Assembly: GCF_900107965.1 (NCBI RefSeq)
Contig: NZ_FNVU01000005.1
Coordinates: forward strand, 124,001-188,000
Source of the DNA: Actinacidiphila yanglinensis
GTDB lineage: Bacteria; Actinomycetota; Actinomycetes; Streptomycetales; Streptomycetaceae
Direction: 5' to 3'
Length of the DNA: 64,000 nucleotides
The translations under genes were made by a program, and so were the position numbers. Shown here piece after piece: positions 51,470-59,784 of this stretch (positions are counted from its first letter, which is position 1; every line of letters begins with the position of its first letter). The notes beneath the pieces are model-generated. The model made no database searches. It worked only from the letters and a program-made list of their open reading frames with translations, and was not told where the DNA came from.

Positions 51470-52826
51470 TGACGAGGGCGTCGGGCTTGCCCTTGCTGCG
51501 TGCCCGCTCCTCCGTGAGCTTGCCCCAGACGATCAGCCGGTTGGTGCTGGTGAACTCGGGGGTGCAGGTGGTGAGTGTCAGGTAGCGACCCGGCTGGGTG
51601 AAGCCGGACCCGGGCGGTATCGGCTGGAGCACGCTGACGTTGCTCGGCGGGGTGGACGCCAGCGCGCTGGTGATCGTGTACGTGTAGTACGTGGTGGCCG
51701 TCTCGACCACCACCTTGTCACCGGGGACGAGCCGGTTGATGTACCGGAAGGGCTCGCCGTGGGTGTTGCGGTGGGCGGCGACCGCGAAGTTGCCGGTCTT
51801 GTCCCACGGCATCGCGGTGTTGGTGGGGGCGCCGTCGTAGTGGCCGATCATGCCCTTGTTGAGCACCTGCGTGGTGCTGACGCCCTGGGCGATCGGGGCC
51901 TTGACGTCCAGCTTCGGGATGTACATGATCGCGAAGCCCTGGCCGGGGGAGAAGGTGCCCGGCGCCCGGTTCGGATCGCCCTGGGCGGTGTCCCACTGGT
52001 GCTCGAGGTTGTTCGACGCGCTGTTGGCCTGGGCGTGCGCCCGGACGTTGGTCCACCACAGCTGGTAGGTGACGAACAGCAGCATCACGACGCCGACGGT
52101 GATGAACAGCTCACCGACGACGCGGCTGATCACGACCGCGGGGCTGTCCTTGGCAGCCTTCGCGGCGCGGCGGGCCTCCACCCGGCTCAGCGGCACGGCC
52201 GGCTCCTGCGCGGCGCCGGACCCGGCTGCCCCGGCCGCCGCGGCGGCGTTGCGGCCACGGGCCCGGTGGCCACCGCGGGCCGCGGCCTTGCGCCTGGCGG
52301 CGCGACCGCCGTCCACGGGAGCCGCGGCCGTCTCGGCGGCCGGCCGGTCCGGTCCCGGGGCGGAGTCGGACCCGTCGGGCGACGGCGCCAGGGTGGGCGT
52401 GGCCACCGTGGGCGCGGGATCGGCGGGGAGGTCCGGCTCCGCGACGAGCGGGAGCTGTGCGGTGCGGTCCGGTTCCGGAACGGGGATGGGGGCCGGAGCG
52501 GGGGCGGGGGCCATCGGCTGCGGCGGCGCCATGGACGGGTGAGCCATGGGCTGCGGCGCCATCGGCTGGGCTGCCATCGGCTGGTGTGCCACCGGGGGGA
52601 GCGGCTGCTGCGCCATCTGCGGCGGCATCTCCCGCGGCGCGCTGCGCGCCGTCTCGGGCGCGCTGAACCAGGGCGAGCCGTTCGGCCGCTCGTCGACCGC
52701 CGGGGACCGGCCGGGCAGCGGGTCGTTGAGCGGGTCGGCGAGCTGTCCGACCGCAACCTCGAACTGCCCGGTGTCCTCATAGGACATCGGGCTGTCGGCG
52801 GGACGCTCCGGTCGGAGCGTGGTCAC
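51462..52826 (-). CDS. srtE1: class E sortase with long Met/Pro-rich cytoplasmic tail (SrtE1-like)
   Basis: A 454-residue sortase. The first 215 residues are unusual: a Pro/Met repeat (QPMAAQPMAPQPMAHPSMAP), then Ala/Arg-rich sequence. A membrane helix (about 240-262) and the catalytic core follow, with His352 (VAAHRNTHG), Cys421 (TLTTC) and Arg430. GTG 52826 overlaps the pabA stop by four bases (GTGA). In S. coelicolor two class E sortases act redundantly in chaplin anchoring and aerial development, and this pair fits them. Confidence 0.92.
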   Translation of the reverse strand: MTTLRPERPADSPMSYEDTGQFEVAVGQLADPLNDPLPGRSPAVDERPNGSPWFSAPETARSAPREMPPQMAQQPLPPVAHQPMAAQPMAPQPMAHPSMAPPQPMAPAPAPAPIPVPEPDRTAQLPLVAEPDLPADPAPTVATPTLAPSPDGSDSAPGPDRPAAETAAAPVDGGRAARRKAAARGGHRARGRNAAAAAGAAGSGAAQEPAVPLSRVEARRAAKAAKDSPAVVISRVVGELFITVGVVMLLFVTYQLWWTNVRAHAQANSASNNLEHQWDTAQGDPNRAPGTFSPGQGFAIMYIPKLDVKAPIAQGVSTTQVLNKGMIGHYDGAPTNTAMPWDKTGNFAVAAHRNTHGEPFRYINRLVPGDKVVVETATTYYTYTITSALASTPPSNVSVLQPIPPGSGFTQPGRYLTLTTCTPEFTSTNRLIVWGKLTEERARSKGKPDALVNG

Positions 52827-53479
52827 GCCCCGGCCCTCCCGGCCGGCGCACCCGTCCCGACCACCGGGGCCAGACCGTGCGACCGCTCCACCGCCCCCGG
52901 GTCCCCGCACTCGGCGAGCCAGTTGGCCAGCATGCGATGCCCCCATTCGGTCAGCACCGACTCCGGATGGAACTGCACGCCCTCGACGGCGGCGTCGCGG
53001 TGCCGAAGCCCCATGATGATCCCGTTCTCCGTCCAGGCGGTCACCCGCAACTCGTCGGGGAGCGAGTCCCGTTCGACCGCGAGCGAGTGGTAGCGGGTGG
53101 CGGTGAAGGGCGTGGGCAACCCGGCGAAGACCCCGGCGCCCTCGTGCACCACCGGCGAGGTCTTCCCGTGCAGCAGTTCCGGCGCCCGGTCCACCACGCC
53201 GCCGTACGCCACCGCCATGGACTGCACACCAAGGCAGACGCCGAAGACGGGGACCGCGGTTTCCGCGCAGTGCCGGACCATGTCCACGCACACCCCGGCC
53301 TCTTCGGGGGTGCCGGGACCGGGGGAGAGCAGCACCCCGTCGAATCCGTCGCCCGCGTGCGAGAGTTGCACCTCGTCGTTGCGCAGCACCTCGCACTCGG
53401 CGCCGAGTTGGTAGAGGTACTGGACCAGGTTGAAGACGAAGGAGTCGTAGTTGTCGACCACGAGGATGCGTGCGCTCAT
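52823..53479 (-). CDS. pabA: glutamine amidotransferase subunit of aminodeoxychorismate/anthranilate synthase
   Basis: A 218-residue class I amidotransferase. The nucleophilic Cys sits in GVCLGVQSMAVAYGG, the oxyanion region in LLSPGPGTPEEAG and the catalytic His-Glu in VEGVQFHPESVLTEWG. It supplies ammonia to PabB (folate) or TrpE (tryptophan). No synthase partner is nearby, so the choice between pabA and trpG is open. ATG 53479 overlaps the upstream small gene stop, and its own stop overlaps srtE1, an unusual coupling of a metabolic gene with sortases. Confidence 0.9.
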   Translation of the reverse strand: MSARILVVDNYDSFVFNLVQYLYQLGAECEVLRNDEVQLSHAGDGFDGVLLSPGPGTPEEAGVCVDMVRHCAETAVPVFGVCLGVQSMAVAYGGVVDRAPELLHGKTSPVVHEGAGVFAGLPTPFTATRYHSLAVERDSLPDELRVTAWTENGIIMGLRHRDAAVEGVQFHPESVLTEWGHRMLANWLAECGDPGAVERSHGLAPVVGTGAPAGRAGA

Positions 53480-53673
53480 CGGACGGCGGCCACCCCGTGA
53501 TGGGCGGCGGCCGCCCCGTTGTCGACGGTCACGTTGTTGAACGGCAGCAGCGGCTCCGCCCACGGGAACACGTACTGGAAGAGGATGTAGACGACCGCGA
53601 GCACCATCACGAGTGAGATCCCCGCCCTCACCCACGCGTTGCCCGGCAGATGCCGCCAGATCCAGCCGTACAT
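53476..53673 (-). CDS. small membrane protein upstream of pabA
   Basis: A 65-residue protein, MYGWIWRHLPGNAWVRAG at the start, with one strong helix ISLVMVLAVVYILFQYVFPW and an extracellular Pro/Asn/Ala tail (LLPFNNVTVDNG). ATG 53673 has GGAAGG upstream. It is conserved at this place in Streptomyces (the small gene between the DUF881 and pabA genes) but its function is unknown. Its stop overlaps pabA. Confidence 0.8.
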   Translation of the reverse strand: MYGWIWRHLPGNAWVRAGISLVMVLAVVYILFQYVFPWAEPLLPFNNVTVDNGAAAAHHGVAAVR

Positions 53674-53803
53674 GCGGTGCCTTCCTTCCACGTCCCCGCA
53701 GCAGGATAAAGGGAGATCGGCGACCAAGGGGGGTCCACGGGACAAAGCTTCGGCATGAGATCACCCCGTACACGTGTCCGCGCACCGCCCTGAGCGGGGG
53801 CGT

Positions 53804-54586
53804 TCACGGATGGTCCACAGGTGTCGCATAGCGGAGGTCCACCGATCCGGTGTAGCCCGGCAGCGTGGTCCGGCCCTTCGACGCCACCTTCCACCCGAGG
53901 CCGTACGCCTGCACGTACTCCAGGTAGTTGCGGATCGCCGGGCTGGCGTCGAGCGCCTTGCGCAGCTCGGTCTGGTCGCCGATCGCGGTGATGCGGTAGG
54001 GCGGGGAGTACACCCGGCCCTGGAGGATGAGGGTGTTGCCGACGCAGCGTACCGCGCTGGTGGCGATCAGCCGCTGGTCCATGACCCGGATGCCCCGGGC
54101 GCCGCCCTGCCACAGCGCGTTGACCACCGCCTGGAGGTCCTGCTGGTGGATGACCAGGTCGTTCGGCTGCGGGTCGGGCACGCCGGGCACCAGCGGAGTG
54201 GCGTTCGGCGGGGCGTCGTCGAGCGTGACGTCGAGCGCCTGGCCGGTCAGCGGCGCGGTACCGGCCGCCTTGCCGAGGGCGTCGATCCGGGCCCGCTCAG
54301 CGGGGCTGAGGCCGCCGCCCTGCCGGGCCAGGTCGTCGACGTCCGAGCGGACGCCGGCGACCTGCCGGTCCAGCTTCTCGTTCTGCGCGTTCTTGGCCCG
54401 GATGTTGTCCGACAGCTTCGGCAGCGGGTCGTCGCTGCGGATGTCGACGCCCTTCGCGGTGTCGAAACTCGTCCAGAAGATGAGTCCGGCCAGCGCGAAG
54501 ACTCCCGCGCTGAGTACCCGCAGCGCTACGGTGCGGGGTACGGCACGAGATGTAGGGGTGGGGGAGGTGCCACCGGCTCCGGTCAC
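53804..54586 (-). CDS. DUF881 family protein
   Basis: A 260-residue protein with an N-terminal membrane helix ([19 protein letters not shown]), a coiled-coil stretch ([29 protein letters not shown]) and a DUF881 extracytoplasmic domain containing [39 protein letters not shown] and [10 protein letters not shown]. The family occurs near division genes in actinobacteria and is thought to act in the cell envelope. GTG 54586 has AGGAG about ten bases upstream; TTG 54589 is in frame. Confidence 0.87.
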   Translation of the reverse strand: MTGAGGTSPTPTSRAVPRTVALRVLSAGVFALAGLIFWTSFDTAKGVDIRSDDPLPKLSDNIRAKNAQNEKLDRQVAGVRSDVDDLARQGGGLSPAERARIDALGKAAGTAPLTGQALDVTLDDAPPNATPLVPGVPDPQPNDLVIHQQDLQAVVNALWQGGARGIRVMDQRLIATSAVRCVGNTLILQGRVYSPPYRITAIGDQTELRKALDASPAIRNYLEYVQAYGLGWKVASKGRTTLPGYTGSVDLRYATPVDHP

Positions 54587-54727
54587 CAAATACCCTGCTC
54601 CTTACAACCCGAAGGAAGCACTACGCTAACGGACGCCCCGAAGCGGCAGTGCCTCCCACCGTCCTCACCCGCCAGGCTGACCCCACAGACCCGCGCGGTC
54701 ACGCAGCGCATCGACAGGAGCTCCCTC

Positions 54728-54982
54728 GTGCCGAAGTCACGGATCCGCAAGAAGGCGGACTTCACCCCGCCGCCCAGCAAGACCGCCACCGCGATAAAGC
54801 TCGGCAACCGCGGCTGGGTCGCGCCGCTGATGCTGGCGTTCTTCGTCGTCGGTCTGGCATGGATCGTGCTGTTCTATGTGACGCGCGGCGACCTCCCGGT
54901 GGACGCCTTCGGCAACTGGAACATCGTGGTCGGCTTCGGCTTCATCGCGGGTGGCTTCGTCGTCTCCACGCAGTGGAAGTAG
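54728..54982 (+). CDS. crgA: cell division inhibitor/regulator CrgA
   Basis: An 84-residue two-helix protein: [20 protein letters not shown], then [18 protein letters not shown] and the second helix [18 protein letters not shown] ending WK. In Streptomyces CrgA delays FtsZ ring formation during aerial growth and in mycobacteria helps assemble the divisome. GTG 54728 has AGGAG seven bases upstream. It is divergent from the DUF881 gene and directly precedes the DnaA-box cluster. Confidence 0.94.
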   Translation: MPKSRIRKKADFTPPPSKTATAIKLGNRGWVAPLMLAFFVVGLAWIVLFYVTRGDLPVDAFGNWNIVVGFGFIAGGFVVSTQWK

Positions 54983-55006
54983 CACGTCGAACCCGCGCTC
55001 GCGCGG

Positions 55007-55235
55007 TTGTCCACACGGTTATCCACAGTGGGGAAAAGGTCAGAAGATCTGTGGATAACCTCTACGGAGTTGACGCCGGTACGACCGGTGGTCGCTGCGG
55101 CGGCCACCGGTCTTTCGTTGATCTTGCAGGTGAAACCGGGCGCCAGGCGGCCTGGTGACCCTCCGCGCAGCCCTTCCCACCAGTTGTGCACAACGGGGTG
55201 AGCTGCCCCCGGTCGTCCCGTCCCGCTGTGGATAA
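55007..55235. promoter_or_regulatory. cluster of DnaA boxes downstream of crgA
   Basis: Four perfect or near-consensus nine-base DnaA boxes lie in 230 bases with no gene: TTGTCCACA at 55007-55015, TTATCCACA at 55019-55027, and reverse TGTGGATAA at 55050-55058 and 55227-55235. A 12-bp palindrome GTTGTGCACAAC at 55183-55194 contains two overlapping one-mismatch boxes. The region has no dnaA or dnaN beside it, so it is not the origin; it is more likely a DnaA-titration or control site, as described for a cluster in S. coelicolor. Confidence 0.7.
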
Positions 55236-55273
55236 CGTCTGATCAACGCCAGGGACACGGGCCCGGCCAGCGG

Positions 55274-56152
55274 TCAGGAAGTGACCTGCGACACAGCGAC
55301 TCCCATGAGGGCGAGCGAGGCCACCAGCACCGCCGCGGTGGTCCCCCACTGCACCAGCGACCGCCGCTCCCGCGGGGCGTAGAGCATCCCTATGGCCACC
55401 AGGGTGCCCGCCACCAGACCGCCCACGTGCGCCTGCCAGCTCACCCCGCTCCAGGTGAAACTGAACAGGATGTTCAGGCCGAGCAGGATCAGGATCGGCC
55501 GCATGTCGTACCGCGCCCGCCGCATGTAGACCGCGGTCGCCCCGAACAGCCCGAAGATCGCCCCGGAGGCGCCGATGGTGAGGGTGTCCGGCGCGAGCAG
55601 CAGCACGGCGGCGCTCGCCCCGAGCGCGGAGACGAAGTACAGCGCGATGTAGTGCGCCCGGCCGATCCGCTGCTCCAGCGGAGCGCCGATCCACCACAGC
55701 GTCAGCATGTTGAAGCCGATGTGCAGCGGGTTGGTGCGCTCGTGCAGGAAGGCCGAGGTGATCACCCGGTACCACTCCCCGTCGGCGGCGCCACCGCACA
55801 CCTGGTTGCCGAACGGGTCGTGCCCGCAGGCGGCGAACAGCCCGTACTTGTCGACCACCGTGCCGTTGCCCCCACCGCCGACGGCCAGCTCCACCAGCCA
55901 CAGCGCGACGTTGACGGCGATGAGGATCTTCGTGACCAGGAACGGGTCGCCCGCGCTGACCCGGCCGCCGGAGACCGTGCGCGGCTGGGTGACGCGGTGC
56001 GAGGAGTCGTTGGCCCGGGCCACGCACTGCGGGCACTGGAACCCGACCGACGCGCTGACCATGCACGCCGTGCAGATCGGCCGCTCACACCGGGTGCACC
56101 GGATGCCGGTCTCCCGGTCCGGATGCCGATAGCAGCAGACCGCCTGGTCCAT
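55274..56152 (-). CDS. rhomboid intramembrane serine protease with N-terminal zinc-binding domain
   Basis: A 292-residue rhomboid. The N-terminus has a B-box-like cysteine/histidine cluster (CCYRHPDRETGIRCTRCERPICTACM and CPQC). The rhomboid core shows HIGFNMLTLWWIG, the catalytic GASGAIFG serine and the partner His in SWQAHVGG. It would cleave membrane-anchored substrates. ATG 56152 has GGGGAG upstream. Separated from the cyclophilin by a terminator, so independently expressed. Confidence 0.9.
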   Translation of the reverse strand: MDQAVCCYRHPDRETGIRCTRCERPICTACMVSASVGFQCPQCVARANDSSHRVTQPRTVSGGRVSAGDPFLVTKILIAVNVALWLVELAVGGGGNGTVVDKYGLFAACGHDPFGNQVCGGAADGEWYRVITSAFLHERTNPLHIGFNMLTLWWIGAPLEQRIGRAHYIALYFVSALGASAAVLLLAPDTLTIGASGAIFGLFGATAVYMRRARYDMRPILILLGLNILFSFTWSGVSWQAHVGGLVAGTLVAIGMLYAPRERRSLVQWGTTAAVLVASLALMGVAVSQVTS

Positions 56153-56221
56153 GAGCCCACTCCCCTGACGACACCTGATGACAGCACCTGTGCACACACC
56201 CTGGACCGGCTGTGCACTCGT

Positions 56222-56255
56222 GCGCCCCGCCCACTTGTACGTGCGGGCGGGGCGC
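56222..56255 (-). terminator. terminator after the cyclophilin gene
   Basis: An 11-bp perfect GC stem (56222-56232 with 56245-56255) lies 28 bases downstream of the cyclophilin stop on the minus strand. Confidence 0.8.
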
Positions 56256-56282
56256 GATGTTCCCGAAGACTACGGGATCAGC

Positions 56283-56816
56283 TCACGAGCTCCGCTTCTC
56301 GATCACCACGGTCTCCAGCACCACGTCCTCCAGCGGGCGGTCCGTCCGCGGGTTGGTCGGGGTGCCGACGATGCCGTCCACCACCTTCTTGCTGGCGTCG
56401 TCGGCGACCTCGCCGAAGATGGTGTGCTTGCGGGTCAGCCAGGTGGTGGGGGCCACGGTGACGAAGAACTGCGAGCCGTTGGTGTGCGGGCCCGCGTTCG
56501 CCATCGCCAGCAGGTAGGGCCGGTCGAAGGCCAGGTCGGGGTGGAACTCGTCGGCGAACTCGTAGCCGGGGCCGCCGGTGCCGTTCCCCAGCGGGTCACC
56601 GCCCTGGATCATGAAGCCCGAGAGAACCCGGTGGAAGACGGTGCCGTCGTAGAGCTTCGCGTGCGACGGCTCGCCGGTTCGCGGATCGGTCCACTCCCGG
56701 CTGCCCTCGGCAAGCCCGACGAAGTTCGCGACCGTCTTCGGGGCGTGGTTCGGCAGCAGCCGGATCACGATGTCCCCGTGGTTGGTCCGCAAGGTGGCGT
56801 AGAGCTGCTCGGCCAC
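56283..56816 (-). CDS. peptidyl-prolyl cis-trans isomerase (cyclophilin type)
   Basis: A 177-residue cyclophilin with no signal peptide, so cytoplasmic. Signature motifs are FHRVLSGFMIQGGDP (catalytic Arg), GSQFFVTVAPTTWL and HTIFGEVADDASKKVVDGI. It speeds proline isomerisation during protein folding. GTG 56816 has GGAAGG upstream. Codon use is normal. Confidence 0.93.
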   Translation of the reverse strand: MAEQLYATLRTNHGDIVIRLLPNHAPKTVANFVGLAEGSREWTDPRTGEPSHAKLYDGTVFHRVLSGFMIQGGDPLGNGTGGPGYEFADEFHPDLAFDRPYLLAMANAGPHTNGSQFFVTVAPTTWLTRKHTIFGEVADDASKKVVDGIVGTPTNPRTDRPLEDVVLETVVIEKRSS

Positions 56817-57039
56817 GTTCTACCTTCCATGAGTCTGCGCTGACAGGGGCAAATCCTCGCACGGTCCGCCCGGCCGCGTGCGGCTCCCCCGGAAGCCGTC
56901 GTCGCGGCACCACGGGAATGGGGCCCACTGACCCGTATGGCTTGCCGCACATGCCGTACCCGAGGTGGCCGGGCATGATTTCAAACCGGGTGGACAGGCG
57001 AAAACCGTACGCCACCGAACCACCGAGGAGGAGGTTCCT
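56817..57039. other. divergent region between cyclophilin and DUF5324 genes
   Basis: About 220 bases between divergent genes with no feature beyond expected promoters. No clear -10/-35 pair or palindrome stands out. Confidence 0.3.
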
Positions 57040-57843
57040 GTGACCCGCATCGACAGCGTGCGCCACGCGGCCGACGTGACGAAGGACAGCGTGCGGCACG
57101 CCGCGGAGGTGGCGGCACCGTACGCGAGCACGGCCAAGGAGAACGCCGTGCTCTACGGCAGGCAGTACGGCAGGCAGGCCGGTGCCTACGGGCGCCAGGC
57201 GGGCATCCTGGCCAGGCAGCAGTACGACGCCCGGCTCGCCTCCCGGGTCGACCAGGCCCGTGAGCAGGCGTGGGCGGCCGTGCCGCCGAAGGCCGCGACC
57301 GCCGTGGAGACCGCTGCCCGCCGCACCGCGGAGGGTGCGAAGACCGCCGCCGACTACACGGTGCCGAAGGTGGAGACCGCGGTCGCCGCGACCCGTTCCG
57401 TGGCCGTCCCGGCCAAGGACGAGGTCGTGCTGCGCGGCGGGGCCGCCCTCCAGGCCCTGCGCGGCCAGGTGTCCGCCACCGACATCGACCGGCTGGTCCG
57501 GCGCAAGATGTTCCGCGCGAAGGCCGGACGCACCGCCCGCGACCTGGCGCTCGCCGCCGTGTGCTGCGGCGCCGCGTTCGCCGCCTGGAAGTGGTGGAAC
57601 AAGCAGAACAACCCGGAGTGGCTGGTCGAGCCCTCCGAGGCCACCGAGATGGACAGCCGGGGGTCGATGAACGGCAGCGCCACCCTCACGGTGGTCGACC
57701 CGCTGGAGGGCGGCTCCGTCAACGGCTCCAAGCCCTCCACCATCGACCGGGTCGACGGCTCGGCCGACGCCTCCGACCTCGACGCCGAGGTGCGGGCCAA
57801 GCAGGACGAGGCGGACCGCAAGCGCAAGCGGGGCAACCAGTAG
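57040..57843 (+). CDS. DUF5324 family protein
   Basis: A 267-residue protein. The N-terminal 130 residues are amphipathic repeats (TRIDSVRHAADVTKDSVRHAAEVAAPYAS, YGRQYGRQAGAYGRQAG) like those of LEA or phasin-like proteins. A membrane-like segment DLALAAVCCGAAFAAWKWWNK follows, then a Ser/Asp-rich acidic tail ending in Lys/Arg residues. It belongs to the Streptomyces DUF5324 family, of unknown role. GTG 57040 has GAGGAGG upstream. Confidence 0.8.
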   Translation: MTRIDSVRHAADVTKDSVRHAAEVAAPYASTAKENAVLYGRQYGRQAGAYGRQAGILARQQYDARLASRVDQAREQAWAAVPPKAATAVETAARRTAEGAKTAADYTVPKVETAVAATRSVAVPAKDEVVLRGGAALQALRGQVSATDIDRLVRRKMFRAKAGRTARDLALAAVCCGAAFAAWKWWNKQNNPEWLVEPSEATEMDSRGSMNGSATLTVVDPLEGGSVNGSKPSTIDRVDGSADASDLDAEVRAKQDEADRKRKRGNQ

Positions 57844-57871
57844 GACCCGGCCGCGCCACCCCACCTCCGAG

Positions 57872-57924
57872 GCCGCAGGGTGCGGCCGCCCGACCGTCGT
57901 GGCCGGGCGGCCGCACCCTGCGGC
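57872..57924. terminator. bidirectional terminator
   Basis: A perfect 21-bp stem (57872-57892 with 57904-57924) and 11-base loop lie between the convergent DUF5324 and MFS genes. It is the longest perfect hairpin in the window. Confidence 0.9.
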
Positions 57925-57936
57925 TTGCCGTGCGGC

Positions 57937-59616
57937 TCAGAGCTCCGCGGTGCGGCCTGTGGCGGCGCGGCCTGCCGCGGGGGAGGCGGGGTCGGCGGAG
58001 CCGGTGGAGCCGGTGGAGCCGGTGGAGCCAGTGGGGTCGGCGCCGGCCGTGGGGTCGGCGGGGAGCATGTCCTCGGGGTGCGGGTCGAGGACGGTGGGCA
58101 CGCCCCTGAGGGTGCGCAGCGCGGCCACCGCGCCCAGCAGCATGACCGCCGCGGCGGCCAGCATGGTGGTGTGCATGCTGTCCGTGAACGCCTGCTGGGC
58201 GGCGGCCACCACGTGCTGCCCGGTCGCCCCGGCGAGCCGGCCGCCGGTCTGCACGCCGCCTGCCACCGATTCGCGGGCGGCCGACCGGTCCGCCGCGCTC
58301 AGCCGCCCGGGCAGCCGCAGGTCGTCCCGGTAGAGCGTGGTGAGCACCGAGCCGAGGATCGCGATGCCGAGCGCGCCGCCCAACTCCATCCCCGTCTCGG
58401 AGATCGCCGCCGCCGCGCCGACCCGCTTCCTGGGCACGCTCGCCAGCATCGTGTCGGAGGTGACGGCGAAGGTGAAGATCACACCGAGCCCGTTGACCAC
58501 CACGATCGGCAGCAGGTGCCAGTACGTGGTGTGCGGCGTCACCCACGCGAACCCCGCGGTGCTCACCGACATCAGCAGCAGGCCGAAGGCGACGGTGCGT
58601 GCCCGCCCGAGGCGCTGGACGAGCACGGTGGACAGCGGCGCCCCGACCCCGGCCGCCAGCGGGCCGGGAAGCAGCGCCAGGCCCGCCATGAGCGGCGACC
58701 ACCCGTGCACCACCTGGAAGTAGAGCGAGCAGGAGAGCGAGAGGGTGGACGAGGTGAACATCGTGACCACGTTCGAGGACAGGGCGCCTGAGAAAGCCGG
58801 GCTGCGGAAGAGCTTGAGGTCCAGCAGGGGCTCGGCGAGCCGTCCCTGGCGGCGCAGGAAGGCGGTCAGCGCGGCCGCGCCGACCAGCGCGCTGATCCAC
58901 ACGGCGGGCTCGTCGACCCCGTCACGGGCCGCGGTCTTGATCGCGTAGATGATGCCGAGCATGCCGGCGATCGACAGGGGGACGCTGGTCCAGTCGAGCC
59001 GCCCCGGGTTCTGGTTCCTCGACTCCGGCAGGATGACCGCGCCCGTCACCAGCACCAGCGCCATCAGCGGAACGTTGATCAGGAAGACCGAGCCCCACCA
59101 GAAGTGGTCGAGCAGCAGCCCGCCGACGACCGGGCCGAGCGCGAAACTGGCCGCTCCGACGCCGCTGCTGACACCGACCGCGGTGGTGCGCTCCCGGGGA
59201 TCGGGGAAGGCGTTGCGCACCAGGGAGAGCGTGGAGGGCATGATCGTCGCCCCCGCGACGCCGAGCAGCGCACGGGCGGCGATCAGCATCTCCGGGCTGG
59301 TCGCGTAGGCGGTGACCGCGGAGGCAACGCCGAATCCGGCGACACCCATCAGCAGGATCCGCTTGCGGCCGATCCGGTCGCCCAGGCTGCCCGCGAAGAT
59401 CAGCAGCCCGCCGAGGACGAAGCCGTACACGTCCACGATCCACAGCAACTGCGTCGAGGAGGGGTGGAGTTGTGCCGAGAGGCTCGGCAGCGCGTAGTTC
59501 AGCACGCTGTTGTCGATGCCGAGAAGGGCGGCGGCCAGGCAGCAGATGGCCAGGACGGCCCAGCGGCGCGGGTCGGCCGCGGTGATGGTCGCCGGGGTGG
59601 CTGATGTCGTCGTCAT
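57937..59616 (-). CDS. MFS exporter, DHA2 (14 TM) family
   Basis: A 559-residue multidrug-type exporter. DHA2 motifs include LLGIDNSVLNYALPSLSAQL, GSLGDRIGRKRILLMG after helix 2 and GVAGATIMPSTLSLVR. The C-terminal tail carries a short run of GSTGSTGSTGS encoded by repeated GGAGCCGGT units (57998-58033). It lies downstream of an AfsR/SARP-type regulator, and its upstream region contains a 22-bp-spaced direct repeat, so it may be its target. ATG 59616 is used. Confidence 0.88.
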   Translation of the reverse strand: MTTTSATPATITAADPRRWAVLAICCLAAALLGIDNSVLNYALPSLSAQLHPSSTQLLWIVDVYGFVLGGLLIFAGSLGDRIGRKRILLMGVAGFGVASAVTAYATSPEMLIAARALLGVAGATIMPSTLSLVRNAFPDPRERTTAVGVSSGVGAASFALGPVVGGLLLDHFWWGSVFLINVPLMALVLVTGAVILPESRNQNPGRLDWTSVPLSIAGMLGIIYAIKTAARDGVDEPAVWISALVGAAALTAFLRRQGRLAEPLLDLKLFRSPAFSGALSSNVVTMFTSSTLSLSCSLYFQVVHGWSPLMAGLALLPGPLAAGVGAPLSTVLVQRLGRARTVAFGLLLMSVSTAGFAWVTPHTTYWHLLPIVVVNGLGVIFTFAVTSDTMLASVPRKRVGAAAAISETGMELGGALGIAILGSVLTTLYRDDLRLPGRLSAADRSAARESVAGGVQTGGRLAGATGQHVVAAAQQAFTDSMHTTMLAAAAVMLLGAVAALRTLRGVPTVLDPHPEDMLPADPTAGADPTGSTGSTGSTGSADPASPAAGRAATGRTAEL

Positions 59617-59635
59617 GGCCCGAGCGTGGGCGTCG

Positions 59636-59676
59636 CGGCGCACCGCACGCTGACCGGCGGCGCACCGCGCGCTGAC
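59636..59676. repeat. tandem 19-base direct repeats with 22-bp period before the exporter
   Basis: CGGCGCACCGCACGCTGAC (59636-59654) recurs at 59658-59676 with one difference (A to G), starts 22 bases apart. SARP regulators typically bind direct repeats with 11- or 22-base spacing, and a SARP-like gene lies just beyond. The site is 20-60 bases upstream of the exporter start. Confidence 0.6.
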
Positions 59677-59739
59677 AGCCGGGTGTCAGGGCAGGTCAGG
59701 GGGTGTTGGCGGATGGGGTGCGGGGTCGGGGCGGTACGT

Positions 59740-59779
59740 CCCCGGGTGCGCGGCGTCCGTGCGGCGGTGGCACCCGGGG
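59740..59779 (-). terminator. possible terminator after the SARP gene
   Basis: A 10-bp stem CCCCGGGTGC/GCACCCGGGG with a 20-base loop lies just downstream of the regulator stop on the minus strand. Confidence 0.5.
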
Positions 59780-59784
59780 GCGGC

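Noticed and set aside
55007-55235. Chromosomal origin of replication
   Set aside because: Only four strong boxes and no dnaA, dnaN or gyrB beside them; Streptomyces oriC has about twenty boxes between dnaA and dnaN.
57998-58033. GGAGCCGGT tandem repeats as a regulatory minisatellite
   Set aside because: They encode the Gly-Ser-Thr tail of the exporter in frame, so they are explained as coding low complexity.
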